A stretch of DNA of 64,000 nt from Pedobacter glucosidilyticus (GCF_002483235.1 NZ_DLHN01000017.1:161404-225403); one strand, 5' to 3'. Numbered from the stretch's first letter, positions 52,744 through 61,593 are shown. Numbers and translations: made by a program. The notes: generated by a model from the sequence alone, not told the origin.

Positions 52744-53312
52744 ACCAAATAAACCGTTAAACTTCTTGCCCCGTGTGCCCCTATCACTAAACTTTGCTCG
52801 ATATCGGCGGTTTTGGATGGACCAGCAATAAAAACACCAAAGCCTGTTTCGGTAATGCTTAGTTTTTGATATGCTTGATACATGTTATCTACCAAAGTAG
52901 CTTTAGCTAAAACGATAAATAAATGCTGGCAAATGAAAGGCAATAATCTGTTGCCCATTTGCGCCTCATACAACCATACCGAGCCATTCTCGGCCACACC
53001 TAAAGTTGCTTGTAAATAGGCTCTATCTACGCGTTCTAAATCAAATGATGTTTGGGTTTTTAAGGCAGCATCATGACTAAAAATAGTATCCACAACAAAG
53101 TCGCCCAACTGTTGGTGTTTAGCTATTTCTTCTTTAACCTGTTCTGTATTTTCTAAAGCAATAACCTTACCCCCAATGCCCTCTAAAACTAATTTAAACT
53201 GAGCTATCTTATCATCATAATGAGTTAAATACTCGTCTGATAGTTGAGGTAAATCAACCAGAGCTGGTTTATTTGCTGTACATGTTGCTAATATTTTTTC
53301 TCTTGCGCTCAT
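52740..53312 (-). CDS. lutC: LUD domain protein, LutC-like
   Basis: A 190-residue LUD-domain protein, the third part of the lactate oxidation complex LutABC, which oxidises L-lactate to pyruvate. Ends with the typical IAGPSKTADIEQSLVIGAHGARSL segment. I start it at 53312 (MSAREKILATC), where ATG overlaps the lutB stop as ATGA; the ORF is open to 53336. It is adjacent to lutB in a three-gene operon. Confidence 0.87.
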   Translation of the reverse strand: MSAREKILATCTANKPALVDLPQLSDEYLTHYDDKIAQFKLVLEGIGGKVIALENTEQVKEEIAKHQQLGDFVVDTIFSHDAALKTQTSFDLERVDRAYLQATLGVAENGSVWLYEAQMGNRLLPFICQHLFIVLAKATLVDNMYQAYQKLSITETGFGVFIAGPSKTADIEQSLVIGAHGARSLTVYLV

Positions 53313-54688
53313 TTGTTTTTGTTTTGTTGATACCAATCGTGAAAACTTTGCTTTGGCACTTCTGGCATTTCTCTTTGTTTATACCAAACGTTTAACTTGT
53401 TATTACCTAAGAAAGGCATCGTTCTTAAAAACCATCTTCCAGATTTGCCAGCCCATCTATAAATTCTAGGATGAGAGAATAGCCATGCCATACCTTTCAT
53501 AGCGATTTTCTTTTCCGGCTTCACATATCCTTCTTCTACAATAACTTGTCGCCATTTCCACAATTGCTCATGAATATCAATCTTAACTGGGCAAACATTG
53601 CTACAAGAGCCACATAAGGTTGATGCAAAAGGTAAATCGGCGTTGGCTTTCATATCTAAATTAGGATTTAAGATAGAGCCAATTGGGCCTGCAACGGCAG
53701 TATGATAGCTATGTCCGCCACTACGTCTATACACCGGGCAAGTATTAAAACATGCTGCACAACGAATACATTTTAACGAATTTCTAAAATCGGCCCTGCC
53801 TAATTGCTTTGTTCTGCCATTATCAACAATAATGATATGCATCTCTTGACCTGGCCTTGGTTTTTGAAAATGACTAGAATAGGTAGTGATAGGCTGCCCT
53901 GTTGCGCTTCTGGCTAATAATCTTAAAAACACGCTCAAATGTTCTGTTTTAGGGATAATTTTCTCAATCCCCATACAAGCTACATGAATTTTTGCGGTAT
54001 GAGCACCCATATCGGCATTACCCTCGTTGGTACAAACCACAAAGCCCCCAGTTTCTGCAATGGCAAAATTTACCCCTGTAATAGCCAGTTCAGACTGAAT
54101 GAAATGGTCTCTTAAATGCTGTCGGGCGGCTTCAGTTAAGTATTGAGGGTCGTTATTACCTTCTTCGGTTTGTAAGTGCTCATGAAAAGTTTCACTTACA
54201 TCTTGCTTTTTCAAGTGAATTGCAGGTAAAACAATATGACTAGGCGCTTCATCACGTAGTTGCACAATACGCTCGCCCAAATCGGTATCTACGACTTCTA
54301 TGCCCTGCTTTTTCAAATAATCATTTAAATGACATTCCTCAGTAAGCATACTCTTGCTTTTCACAATGCGGCTGATCTTATTCTCTTTTAAGATTTTATG
54401 CATCAACTGGTTATGCTCTAAAGCATCGGCAGCCCAATGGATTTTTATGCCATTAGCTTGGGCTTGTTGCTCAAAAGCTGTGAGGTAATTATCAAGGTTT
54501 GAAAGCGTATGATTTTTTATTTGTGATGCCCATTCTCTTAGCTGCTCCCACTCCGCAATGCCATGTACGGCTTTATCTCGCTTTTGGCGAACAAACCATA
54601 AGGTATCATCATGCCAATCTGTTCTGGCTTCATCTTTTATAAATATTTCTGCCGCAGCAGCGTGGTCTAAAGTCTTTAAATTACTCAT
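53309..54688 (-). CDS. lutB: Iron-sulfur LUD protein, LutB-like
   Basis: A 459-residue protein with an N-terminal LUD domain and a C-terminal ferredoxin-like part with two [4Fe-4S] motifs, CIRCAACFNTCPVYR (near 309-323) and CGSCSNVCPVK (near 361-371). It passes electrons in the LutABC lactate complex. Start overlaps lutA by eight bases. Confidence 0.92.
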   Translation of the reverse strand: MSNLKTLDHAAAAEIFIKDEARTDWHDDTLWFVRQKRDKAVHGIAEWEQLREWASQIKNHTLSNLDNYLTAFEQQAQANGIKIHWAADALEHNQLMHKILKENKISRIVKSKSMLTEECHLNDYLKKQGIEVVDTDLGERIVQLRDEAPSHIVLPAIHLKKQDVSETFHEHLQTEEGNNDPQYLTEAARQHLRDHFIQSELAITGVNFAIAETGGFVVCTNEGNADMGAHTAKIHVACMGIEKIIPKTEHLSVFLRLLARSATGQPITTYSSHFQKPRPGQEMHIIIVDNGRTKQLGRADFRNSLKCIRCAACFNTCPVYRRSGGHSYHTAVAGPIGSILNPNLDMKANADLPFASTLCGSCSNVCPVKIDIHEQLWKWRQVIVEEGYVKPEKKIAMKGMAWLFSHPRIYRWAGKSGRWFLRTMPFLGNNKLNVWYKQREMPEVPKQSFHDWYQQNKNK

Positions 54689-55415
54689 GATTTAATATTT
54701 CTGCCAGATGTATGGCCTTTACTTTACTACCTTGTCTTTTTAAAATTCCTTCTAAGTGCATCAAGCAGCTTACATCGCCAGCGGTAATATAATCTACCTC
54801 GTTTTTTTGGTGCTCTTCTATCCTATCTTTGCCCATTTTCACACTTACAGCTTCTTCAAATACACAGAAAGTGCCTCCAAAACCACAGCATTCATCTTTA
54901 CGCTCTGGATAAGACAGTTGCAAACCTTTAACTTTTTGTAACAATTGCTCTGGCTTAGAGAACTGCGGTAGTACCCGCTCTGTCATAGATGATAAATGCA
55001 AACCTCTTTGTCCGTGGCAACTGGTATGAAAACCAACTTTGTGTGGGAAGTTTGATGTCAGATGCTCTACTTTTAAAATATCAACCAAAAACTCGGTAAG
55101 CTCATAAATAGTATTTCTAATTTTTTGTGCCTTGGCGGGATTTTTATCATCCTTAAGATGCTCTTTAATATGCAAAACACAACTTCCTGATGGCGCTACG
55201 ATATAATCATATCCATCAAAATTGGCAACAAAGTTTTTATCACAGCCACCAGTTAAAGCAGAAAAACCACTATTGGCCATAGGCTGTCCGCAGCAGGTTT
55301 GATTTTCTGGATAATCAACATCACAACCCAATTTTTTTAACAATTGATAGGTTGCGATACCCACTTGAGGGTAAAACTGATCTATATAACAAGGAATAAA
55401 GAGTCCAACTTTCAT
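54681..55415 (-). CDS. lutA: CCG-domain protein, LutA-like
   Basis: A 244-residue protein with two cysteine-rich CCG domains: CCGQPMANSG near 41-50 and CCGFGGTFCVFE near 175-186. These ligate iron-sulfur and resemble the GlcF/GlpC type. It is the first gene of the lutABC operon; an AraC-type regulator lies divergently 144 bp away. Confidence 0.92.
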   Translation of the reverse strand: MKVGLFIPCYIDQFYPQVGIATYQLLKKLGCDVDYPENQTCCGQPMANSGFSALTGGCDKNFVANFDGYDYIVAPSGSCVLHIKEHLKDDKNPAKAQKIRNTIYELTEFLVDILKVEHLTSNFPHKVGFHTSCHGQRGLHLSSMTERVLPQFSKPEQLLQKVKGLQLSYPERKDECCGFGGTFCVFEEAVSVKMGKDRIEEHQKNEVDYITAGDVSCLMHLEGILKRQGSKVKAIHLAEILNHE

Positions 55416-55559
55416 GAATGCAAGGTTTATGATTGCGATTTGAAAAGTAAAACTACAGCGAATTGTATTTTTAAACTACCACGCCTTTAACCAAAATTGA
55501 TACTATTTTAACATAAATAAATAATTATTACTAGTTTTAGATTATAATAACATCAAAAT

Positions 55560-56429
55560 ATGAAGCCACACTTACTTAAAATAGCTTTAAACCCCGAGCA
55601 TTCTTTTAATGTAAGGTATGATGTAGTACCTCATTTTTATGATAAATGGCACTATCATCACGAGATAGAATTGGTTTATATTATCAAAGGAACCGGACTA
55701 CAATTTATTGGAGATGAAATTTATAGATGGCAACCTGGTGATATGTTATTGATAGGTTCTAACCTTCCACATTTATGGCGTAGTGATGAAGAGTTTCTTT
55801 TACCAAATTCATCAGAAAAGGTTGAGGCCATTGTGGTACATTTTTTACCTACTTGCTTTGGTGCTGATTTTTTTAGTTTACCAGAACATCAAGATATAGC
55901 GAGGCTACTTCATCAAGCTAAAAAGGCTTTTAGAATACAAGATGGATGTAGAGATTTAGTAGCCGATAAACTATTTCAATTACTTCATGCAACTAAAAGC
56001 AAGCGAACTATTTTATTGTTAGATATTTTAGCTGATTTAGCTGATAGTCCGCTTAAAAACCCTGTTTTAGATAAAGAATCGGATTTTATTAATCAAGCGA
56101 GTGAGATGGATAGGCTAAATAACATATACCAATACATCCTCAATAACTTTACAGAAGAGGTGAGTTTAGACCAAGCGGCACAAATTGCCCATTTAACACC
56201 TCCGGCTTTTTGCAGATACTTTAAAACCAGAACAAGAAAAACTTTCTCTAGATTTTTATTAGAGTTGAGAACTGCACATGCTGCCAAGCTCCTCACAGAA
56301 AGTTCTAAAACAGTAGCAGAGATTTGCTACGAAAGTGGTTTTAACAATTTTTCTAATTTTAATAGGCATTTTAAGAATATTATTGGAAGAACGCCTTTAG
56401 AGCATAGGAGGATTTTTAAAGTGTTATAG
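55560..56429 (+). CDS. AraC family regulator with cupin domain
   Basis: A 289-residue regulator. The N-terminal cupin (residues 15-95) has HYHHEIELVYIIKGTG and GDMLLIGSNLPHLWRS; two C-terminal helix-turn-helix motifs span about 185-285 (VSLDQAAQIAHLTPPAFCRYF and SSKTVAEICYESGFNNFSNFN). It is divergent to lutABC, which it may control, but a sugar-sensing role is also possible. Confidence 0.85.
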   Translation: MKPHLLKIALNPEHSFNVRYDVVPHFYDKWHYHHEIELVYIIKGTGLQFIGDEIYRWQPGDMLLIGSNLPHLWRSDEEFLLPNSSEKVEAIVVHFLPTCFGADFFSLPEHQDIARLLHQAKKAFRIQDGCRDLVADKLFQLLHATKSKRTILLLDILADLADSPLKNPVLDKESDFINQASEMDRLNNIYQYILNNFTEEVSLDQAAQIAHLTPPAFCRYFKTRTRKTFSRFLLELRTAHAAKLLTESSKTVAEICYESGFNNFSNFNRHFKNIIGRTPLEHRRIFKVL

Positions 56430-56841
56430 CTTGTAGAGCAACCCTATGTGATGTATCACTACATCCAAAAGACGATGGAATAAAAAATAGTCATGCTCAC
56501 CACCCAATCATGCTGACGATAGGAAGCAACACACAAGCTATGTGAGCCACTTGCAGGTTGCAAACTTGTATAGTGAGATGTTTCACTCTGTTCAACAACA
56601 CGGAAAAAACCGCCGTCATGCTCAACAACCAGTCATGCTGACGATAGGAAGCAACGCATAAGCTAGGTGGCTACTTGCAAGCTGAAAACTTGTATAGTGA
56701 GATGTTTCACTTCGTTCAACAAGACGAAAAAAAACGCCGTCATGCTCAACAACTAGCCATGCTGACGATAGGAAGCAACACACAAGCTATGTGAGCCACT
56801 TGCAGGTTGCAAACTCGTATAGTGAGATGTTTCACTTTGTT

Positions 56842-56937
56842 ACCATTGACGTTTTTTATAATGAACTGATTATCAGGGTTATTGTATTTTGTAAAAAACG
56901 TCATTACATATTGATTTATATGAAATATATTAGACCT
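56842..56937. mobile_element. 96-bp two-hairpin mini-element, copy 1
   Basis: Starts ACCATTGACG and ends TATTAGACCT. It interrupts a repeat unit between TTTGTT and CAACAAGACG. It contains GACGTTTTTTA / TAAAAAACGTC arms and a second near-palindrome around ATATTGATTTATATG. No coding capacity. Confidence 0.85.
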
Positions 56938-57062
56938 CAACAAGACGAAAAAAAACGCCGTCATGCTCAACAACTAGCCATGCTGACGATAGGAAGCAAC
57001 ACACAAGCTATGTGAGCCACTTACAGGTTGCAAACTTGTATAGTGAGATGTTTCATTTCGTT

Positions 57063-57158
57063 ACCATTGACGTGTTTTATAATGATTTGATTATCAGAAG
57101 TGTTTAATTTTATAAAAAACGTCATTTCATATTGATTTATATGAAATATATTAGACCT
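57063..57158. mobile_element. 96-bp two-hairpin mini-element, copy 2
   Basis: Same length and ends as copy 1, more diverged inside the first loop. It again precedes CAACAAGACG. The second stem TTTCATAT / ATATGAAA is perfect here. Confidence 0.85.
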
Positions 57159-57251
57159 CAACAAGACGAAAAAAATCGCCGTCATGCTCAACAACTAGTC
57201 ATGCTGACGATAGGAAGCAACACATAGGCTAGGTTGCTACTTGCAAGCTGC

Positions 57252-57282
57252 AAACTTGTATAGTGAGATGTTTCACTTTGTT
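57252..57282. repeat. 31-bp direct repeat left of GIY-YIG gene
   Basis: The 31 bases starting AAACTTGTATAGTGAGATG are identical to 57726-57756; both are the normal right-hand part of an array unit. They flank the GIY-YIG module (about 445 bp). Confidence 0.9.
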
Positions 57283-57342
57283 AGTAGCGCTAAAAAAAAA
57301 TCAAAAAATTTAATTTTAAGAAAATTAAACTATTTTTATGAT

Positions 57343-57642
57343 ATGCAAAAAGGAGGTGTCGTTTACATTATGACTAATAAATATCGTACAACGCTATATA
57401 TCGGTGTTACCTCAAATTTGCCAGCCAGACTAAACCAACATAAAACTCATTTTTATCCTAAAAGTTTTACAGCTAGATATGAACTAACATTTCTAATTTA
57501 TTTTGAGTGCTTTTTTAGAATAGAAGAAGCGATAGGTAGAGAGAAAGAACTTAAAGGATGGAGAAGGTCAAAGAAAAATGCTTTGATACAATCCTTTAAT
57601 CCGAAATGGGAAGATTTATCACACCAAATAAAAGAATGGTAA
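57343..57642 (+). CDS. Small GIY-YIG nuclease family protein
   Basis: A 99-residue single-domain protein of the UPF0213/YhbQ-like group. The GIY-YIG core shows as VYIM...TTLYIGVTSNLPARL, with a catalytic arginine in RLNQHK and the metal-binding glutamate probably in EEAIGREKELKGW. I start it at ATG 57343; the frame is open upstream to 57241, but those residues are coded by repeat DNA. It is embedded in the array between two 31-bp direct repeats (57252-57282 and 57726-57756), so the nuclease and the repeats may be functionally linked. Confidence 0.83.
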   Translation: MQKGGVVYIMTNKYRTTLYIGVTSNLPARLNQHKTHFYPKSFTARYELTFLIYFECFFRIEEAIGREKELKGWRRSKKNALIQSFNPKWEDLSHQIKEW

Positions 57643-57725
57643 AAAAGATTTTTTATCATCCTGATAATCTCTTGTACAGAAGAAAGGAAGCCACGTACAA
57701 GAAAGGTAATCCAACTGTAAGACGT

Positions 57726-57756
57726 AAACTTGTATAGTGAGATGTTTCACTTTGTT
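57726..57756. repeat. 31-bp direct repeat right of GIY-YIG gene
   Basis: Identical to 57252-57282; marks the right edge of the inserted GIY-YIG segment. Confidence 0.9.
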
Positions 57757-58035
57757 CAACAAGACGAAAAAAACCGCCATCATGCTCAACAACCAGTCAT
57801 GCTGACGATAGGAAGCAACACATAGGCTAGGTGGCTACTTGCAAGCTGCAAACTTGTATAGTGAGATGTTTCACTTCGTTCAACAAGACGAAAAAAACCG
57901 CCGTCATGCTCACCACCCAGTCATGCTGACGATAGGAAGCAACACACAAGCTAGGTGAGCCACTTGCAAGCTGCAAACTTGTATAGTGAGATGTTTCACT
58001 TCGTTCAACAACACGGAAAAAACCGCTGTCATGCT

Positions 58036-58131
58036 ACCATTGACGTTTTTTATAATAAACTGATTATCAGGGTTATTGTATTTTGTAAAAAACGTCATTT
58101 CATATTGATTTATATGAAATATATTAGACCT
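58036..58131. mobile_element. 96-bp two-hairpin mini-element, copy 3
   Basis: Exactly 96 bp like the other copies, but here inserted after GTCATGCT, another part of the unit; again the right flank is CAACAAGACG. Both hairpins are intact. It closes the array, about 40 bp from the tRNA. Confidence 0.85.
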
Positions 58132-58174
58132 CAACAAGACGGAGTGAAAAAACATCGTATTAAAGTTTACAAAG

Positions 58175-58246
58175 TGGTCCCGGCGGGAATCGAACCCACA
58201 TCTAAAGTTTAGGAAACTTCTATTCTATCCGTTGAACTACGGGACC
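58175..58246 (-). tRNA. tRNA-Arg, anticodon CCU
   Basis: A 72-base tRNA from 58246 to the discriminator at 58175. Acceptor arms GGTCCCG / CGGGACC pair fully; T-stem GTGGG / CCCGC with loop TTCGATT; anticodon loop TTCCTAA gives CCT, which reads AGG. CCA is not encoded. It stands directly beside the repeat array. AGG also occurs as one of the Arg codons of the leader ORF at 12133-12270. Confidence 0.92.
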
Positions 58247-58319
58247 TTTCAATTTTTGATTTGTTGATTTTTGATTTACGAATGAAATACAAAATCGTAA
58301 CAACTCGTAAATCAAAAAA

Positions 58320-60380
58320 TTACCTAATTACAGAACCGTTATTGATATCGCTTTCTGTTGGTACTACAAAACTAAGTTTTCCTGATGAATTTTCAGCCAT
58401 TAAAATCATTCCTTGAGATAAAATTCCTTTAATTTCTCTTGGCTCTAAGTTTACAAGTATACTAACCTGTTGCCCAATGATTTTCTCAGGCTCATAAAAC
58501 TCTGCAATACCAGATACTACTGTTCTAACATCTATACCAGTATCAATTTTTAATTTTAGTAATTTCTTTGTTTTAGCCACCTTCTCGGCTTCTAGAATAG
58601 TTCCTGTTCTTATATCTAAACCAGAAAACTGCTCGAAACTGATGTTTTCTTTAGCAGGAGCTACAACACTAGTCTCCTCTTTTACTTGCTCTAAAGATGC
58701 TTTTTTAGCTATTAACTTTTGAATTTGGCGCTCTATCACCTCATCCTCAATTTTCTCGAACAATAAAGCTGCTGTATTTAACTGATGCCCACCTTCAAAA
58801 ACTATTTCCTCATCAAAAGACAAATTATTTTTAAGATTCAACATCCCAAAAATCTTTTCGGCTGTGTTTGGTAAGAATGCTTGTAAACAAGTTGCAGCAT
58901 GTGCTATAATATATAAACAATTATGTAAAACTTCTCTTGCAGCTTCCGGATTTTCTTTATAGACTTTCCATGGCTCATGCTCTGTTAAATATCGGTTACC
59001 TAAGCGGGCAATTTCCATAGCTGCCGTTTGTGCTTGTCTAAATTTATAGGACTCAAATGCTTGCTCTACTTCATCGTAACAATTGCCAATAGCCTCATGA
59101 ATAGCTTTATCTGTTAATGTTATCTTACCAGAACCTGTCATGATTCCATCAAAGTATTTATGCATAAGAATCATGACTCTATTCACAAAATTACCTAGGA
59201 TAGCTACCAACTCGTTATTTACTCTTGCTTGGTAATCTTTCCAAGTAAACTCGCTATCGCTGGTTTCTGGTGCAATAGCAGTTAGGTAATATCTTAATTC
59301 ATCAATCTTATCGGGAAAATCTTCTAAATACTCATGCATCTCAATACTCCAACCTCTAGAAGTAGACATTTTATCTCCTTCTAAATTCATAAATTCATTA
59401 GCCGGAACATTCTCAGGCAAAATAAACTCGCCTTGGGTATGCAACATCACCGGGAAAACAATGCAATGGAAAACAATATTATCTTTCCCTATAAAATGAA
59501 CCAATTTGGCTTCTTTATCTTTCCAATACAGCTCCCAATCTTTGTTATGGTCTAAAGCCCATTGTCTAGTTGCAGATATGTATCCAATAGGAGCATCAAA
59601 CCAAACATAAAGTACTTTGCCATCGGCACCTTCAGCAGGAACTTTAATTCCCCAATCTAAATCACGGGTAACTGCTCTAGGGTGTAAACCTCCATCAATC
59701 CAGCTTTTACATTGGCCATATACGTTGGTGCGCCAATCATGTTTATGACCTTCTAAAATCCACTCTTTCAACCATCCTTCGTATTTATCTAAAGGTAAAT
59801 ACCAATGTTTGGTTTCCTTTCTTACTGGCTTGTTTCCTGTTAAGGTTGATTTTGGATTGATTAAATCCTCAGGACTTAAAGAAGTTCCGCATTTCTCGCA
59901 TTGGTCTCCGTAAGCACCATCGTTTCCACAACTAGGGCATGTACCTATGATATACCTATCGGCTAAGAATTGCTTAGCTTCTTCATCATAATATTGTTCT
60001 GATGTTTCTACGTTAAAAATTCCTTTTTCGTTAAGATTTCTAAAGAAATCTTGAGCAGTCTCATGATGAATAGGCTCGCTCGTACGATGGTAAATATCAA
60101 AAGATATACCCAACTTCTCGAAGCTTTGCTTATTAAGCTCATGATATTTATCAATAATAGCTCGGGGTGTAGTTTGTTCTTTCATAGCTTGGTTGGCTAT
60201 GGCTGTACCATGCTCATCAGAACCACAAACAAAAACTACATCTCTATTTTTTAAACGTAAATAGCGTACATATAAATCTGCCGGAATGTAGGCACCAGCT
60301 AAATGTCCAATATGTTTTGGCCCGTTAGCATAAGGTAGTGCAGCAGTAATGGTATATCTTTTAAATTTATCTTGTCCCAA
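58320..60380 (-). CDS. metG: Methionyl-tRNA synthetase
   Basis: Charges tRNA-Met. The 686-residue enzyme has the class I HIGH motif in ANGPKHIGHLAGAY (near 18-31), a zinc knuckle CPSCGNDGAYGDQCEKCG (near 145-162), KMSTS as the KMSKS loop (near 338) and a C-terminal OB-fold tRNA-binding domain (about 575-686), so it is the dimeric form. Single gene, preceded by a good -7 promoter element. Confidence 0.96.
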   Translation of the reverse strand: MGQDKFKRYTITAALPYANGPKHIGHLAGAYIPADLYVRYLRLKNRDVVFVCGSDEHGTAIANQAMKEQTTPRAIIDKYHELNKQSFEKLGISFDIYHRTSEPIHHETAQDFFRNLNEKGIFNVETSEQYYDEEAKQFLADRYIIGTCPSCGNDGAYGDQCEKCGTSLSPEDLINPKSTLTGNKPVRKETKHWYLPLDKYEGWLKEWILEGHKHDWRTNVYGQCKSWIDGGLHPRAVTRDLDWGIKVPAEGADGKVLYVWFDAPIGYISATRQWALDHNKDWELYWKDKEAKLVHFIGKDNIVFHCIVFPVMLHTQGEFILPENVPANEFMNLEGDKMSTSRGWSIEMHEYLEDFPDKIDELRYYLTAIAPETSDSEFTWKDYQARVNNELVAILGNFVNRVMILMHKYFDGIMTGSGKITLTDKAIHEAIGNCYDEVEQAFESYKFRQAQTAAMEIARLGNRYLTEHEPWKVYKENPEAAREVLHNCLYIIAHAATCLQAFLPNTAEKIFGMLNLKNNLSFDEEIVFEGGHQLNTAALLFEKIEDEVIERQIQKLIAKKASLEQVKEETSVVAPAKENISFEQFSGLDIRTGTILEAEKVAKTKKLLKLKIDTGIDVRTVVSGIAEFYEPEKIIGQQVSILVNLEPREIKGILSQGMILMAENSSGKLSFVVPTESDINNGSVIR

Positions 60381-60409
60381 AGCTATAAATCAGTATTTCT
60401 ATGAATTTG

Positions 60410-60417
60410 CAAAGATA
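60410..60417 (-). promoter_or_regulatory. Promoter -7 element of metG
   Basis: TATCTTTG on the minus strand matches TAnnTTTG, 30 bases before the metG start. Confidence 0.6.
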
Positions 60418-60556
60418 TATTATTTAGGATAAAGATGAGTAGGATTCAGTTTCGAGTTTTCAGTTGAGAGTTACAATGGTTAGAGGTTGTTTACATCGAT
60501 ATTTAATTTGAGCATCTGTTAACCTTGATAAAAAGATAATCGCATTCGCAAGCTTT

Positions 60557-60576
60557 TATACTTTAAAGTATATTTG
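60557..60576 (+). promoter_or_regulatory. Palindrome and -7 element before the LD-carboxypeptidase gene
   Basis: TATACTTTAAAGTATA (60557-60572) is a perfect 16-bp palindrome that overlaps TATATTTG (60569-60576), a match to TAnnTTTG. The start codon at 60581 is only 5 bases on, so the transcript would be nearly leaderless. Confidence 0.5.
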
Positions 60577-60580
60577 ATGT

Positions 60581-61468
60581 ATGTTACAAGCCCCATTTCT
60601 TAAAGCTGGTGATAAAATTGCCATTACTTGCCCTGCAAAATCTCTAATGAAGCCAATGGATGATGCTATAAAATTGCTATCATCTTGGGGATTAGATGTC
60701 ATATTAGGCGATACTGTTCATGCAAAATTTCATCAATTTGCTGGTACTGACGAATTAAGGGCTCAGGATTTCCAGCGCTTTATTGATGACCAAGATGTAA
60801 AAGCCATTATTGCCGCTAGGGGTGGATATGGCTCCGTAAGAATCATTGACCAGATAGATTTTTCTCCTCTTTTCCATCATCCTAAATGGATAATTGGTTT
60901 TAGTGATATTACGGTATTCCACATGCATTTGCAGAAAATGGGATTGCAAAGTATTCATGCACAAATGCCTGCTACCATTTCTGATAGTACCGCTTTAGGT
61001 TTAGAAAGCCTCAGAAAAGCTGTTTTCGGAGAAACACTTCAATATGAAATCCCAGCGCATCCGCTTAATATCCAAGGGACTTGTCATGGTGAAATTATTG
61101 GCGGCAACTTAAGTATTCTGATTTCCTTATTAGGCTCTAAAAGTGATATAGATTATAGGAATAAGATTTTGTTTATAGAGGATGTTGGAGAGTATTTATA
61201 TGCTATTGATAGGATGATAAGAGCCTTAGACCGAGCTGGAAAACTAGCACAATTAAAAGGCTTAATTGTGGGTGGTTTTACAGAATTAAAAGATAATGAT
61301 ATTCCCTTCGGATTTTCTGTAGAAGAAATTATACTAGAAGTAGTGAGTAAGTATCATTACCCGGTTGTATTTAATTTCCCCGCTGGACATATACAAGATA
61401 ATTGTGCTTTAAGGTTGGGGGGAGAAGTTAGTATCAATAGTTCTTCTCATACTCATATTAAATTTTAA
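60581..61468 (+). CDS. ldcA: LD-carboxypeptidase (S66 family)
   Basis: Removes the terminal D-Ala from murein tetrapeptides during cell-wall recycling. The 295-residue protein has all three catalytic elements of family S66: the serine in GFSDIT (near 107-112), the glutamate in FIEDVGEYLYAIDRM (near 200-214) and the histidine in FPAGHIQDN (near 266-274). No signal peptide, so cytoplasmic. A partial copy of its 3' third lies downstream at 63075-63353, on the far side of the hip genes. Confidence 0.9.
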   Translation: MLQAPFLKAGDKIAITCPAKSLMKPMDDAIKLLSSWGLDVILGDTVHAKFHQFAGTDELRAQDFQRFIDDQDVKAIIAARGGYGSVRIIDQIDFSPLFHHPKWIIGFSDITVFHMHLQKMGLQSIHAQMPATISDSTALGLESLRKAVFGETLQYEIPAHPLNIQGTCHGEIIGGNLSILISLLGSKSDIDYRNKILFIEDVGEYLYAIDRMIRALDRAGKLAQLKGLIVGGFTELKDNDIPFGFSVEEIILEVVSKYHYPVVFNFPAGHIQDNCALRLGGEVSINSSSHTHIKF

Positions 61469-61489
61469 GCTCTGCTTTCAAACTTAAAC

Positions 61490-61591
61490 TTATACCTTAT
61501 CGGGTGTAAATTCAATATAAAAACATTATTTTATACCCGTTATGATATAAAACAAAAATTATTCTTAAATTTATACCCAAACAGGTATAAA
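61490..61591. promoter_or_regulatory. Three spaced TATACC operator-like repeats upstream of hipB
   Basis: O1 at 61490-61509 (TTATACC...GGGTGTAA), O2 at 61531-61550 (TTATACC...GATATAA) and O3 at 61570-61591 (TTTATACC / GGTATAAA, perfect 8-6-8). Their starts are 41 and 39-40 bases apart, close to four helical turns. O3 ends two bases before the hipB start. Expected for autorepression by HipB (compare TATCC-N8-GGATA in E. coli). Confidence 0.65.
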
Positions 61592-61593
61592 TC

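Larger units (their letters stand above)
56491..58160. repeat. Array of seven ~125-bp imperfect-palindrome repeat units
   Basis: Seven copies contain ATGCTGACGATAGGAAGCAAC, starting near 56510, 56635, 56759, 56980, 57201, 57799 and 57923. Undisturbed spacing is 124-125 bases; spacing is 221 where a 96-bp element is inserted. Each unit starts GTCATGCTGACGATAGGAAG and ends GTTTCACTTCGTTCAACAAG, which are roughly reverse complements, so a transcript would fold into a long imperfect hairpin. The array holds no conserved ORF besides the GIY-YIG gene. Confidence 0.9.

Noticed and set aside
56450..56465. Terminator after the AraC gene
   Set aside because: GATGTA / TACATC form a 6-bp hairpin but no U-tract follows.
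57241..57342. N-terminal extension of the GIY-YIG protein from a TTG start
   Set aside because: The codons lie in array repeat DNA and the GIY-YIG domain begins after the ATG at 57343.
56491..58160. CRISPR-like array
   Set aside because: Units are ~125 bp and nearly identical along their whole length, with no short constant repeats separated by unique spacers and no cas genes.
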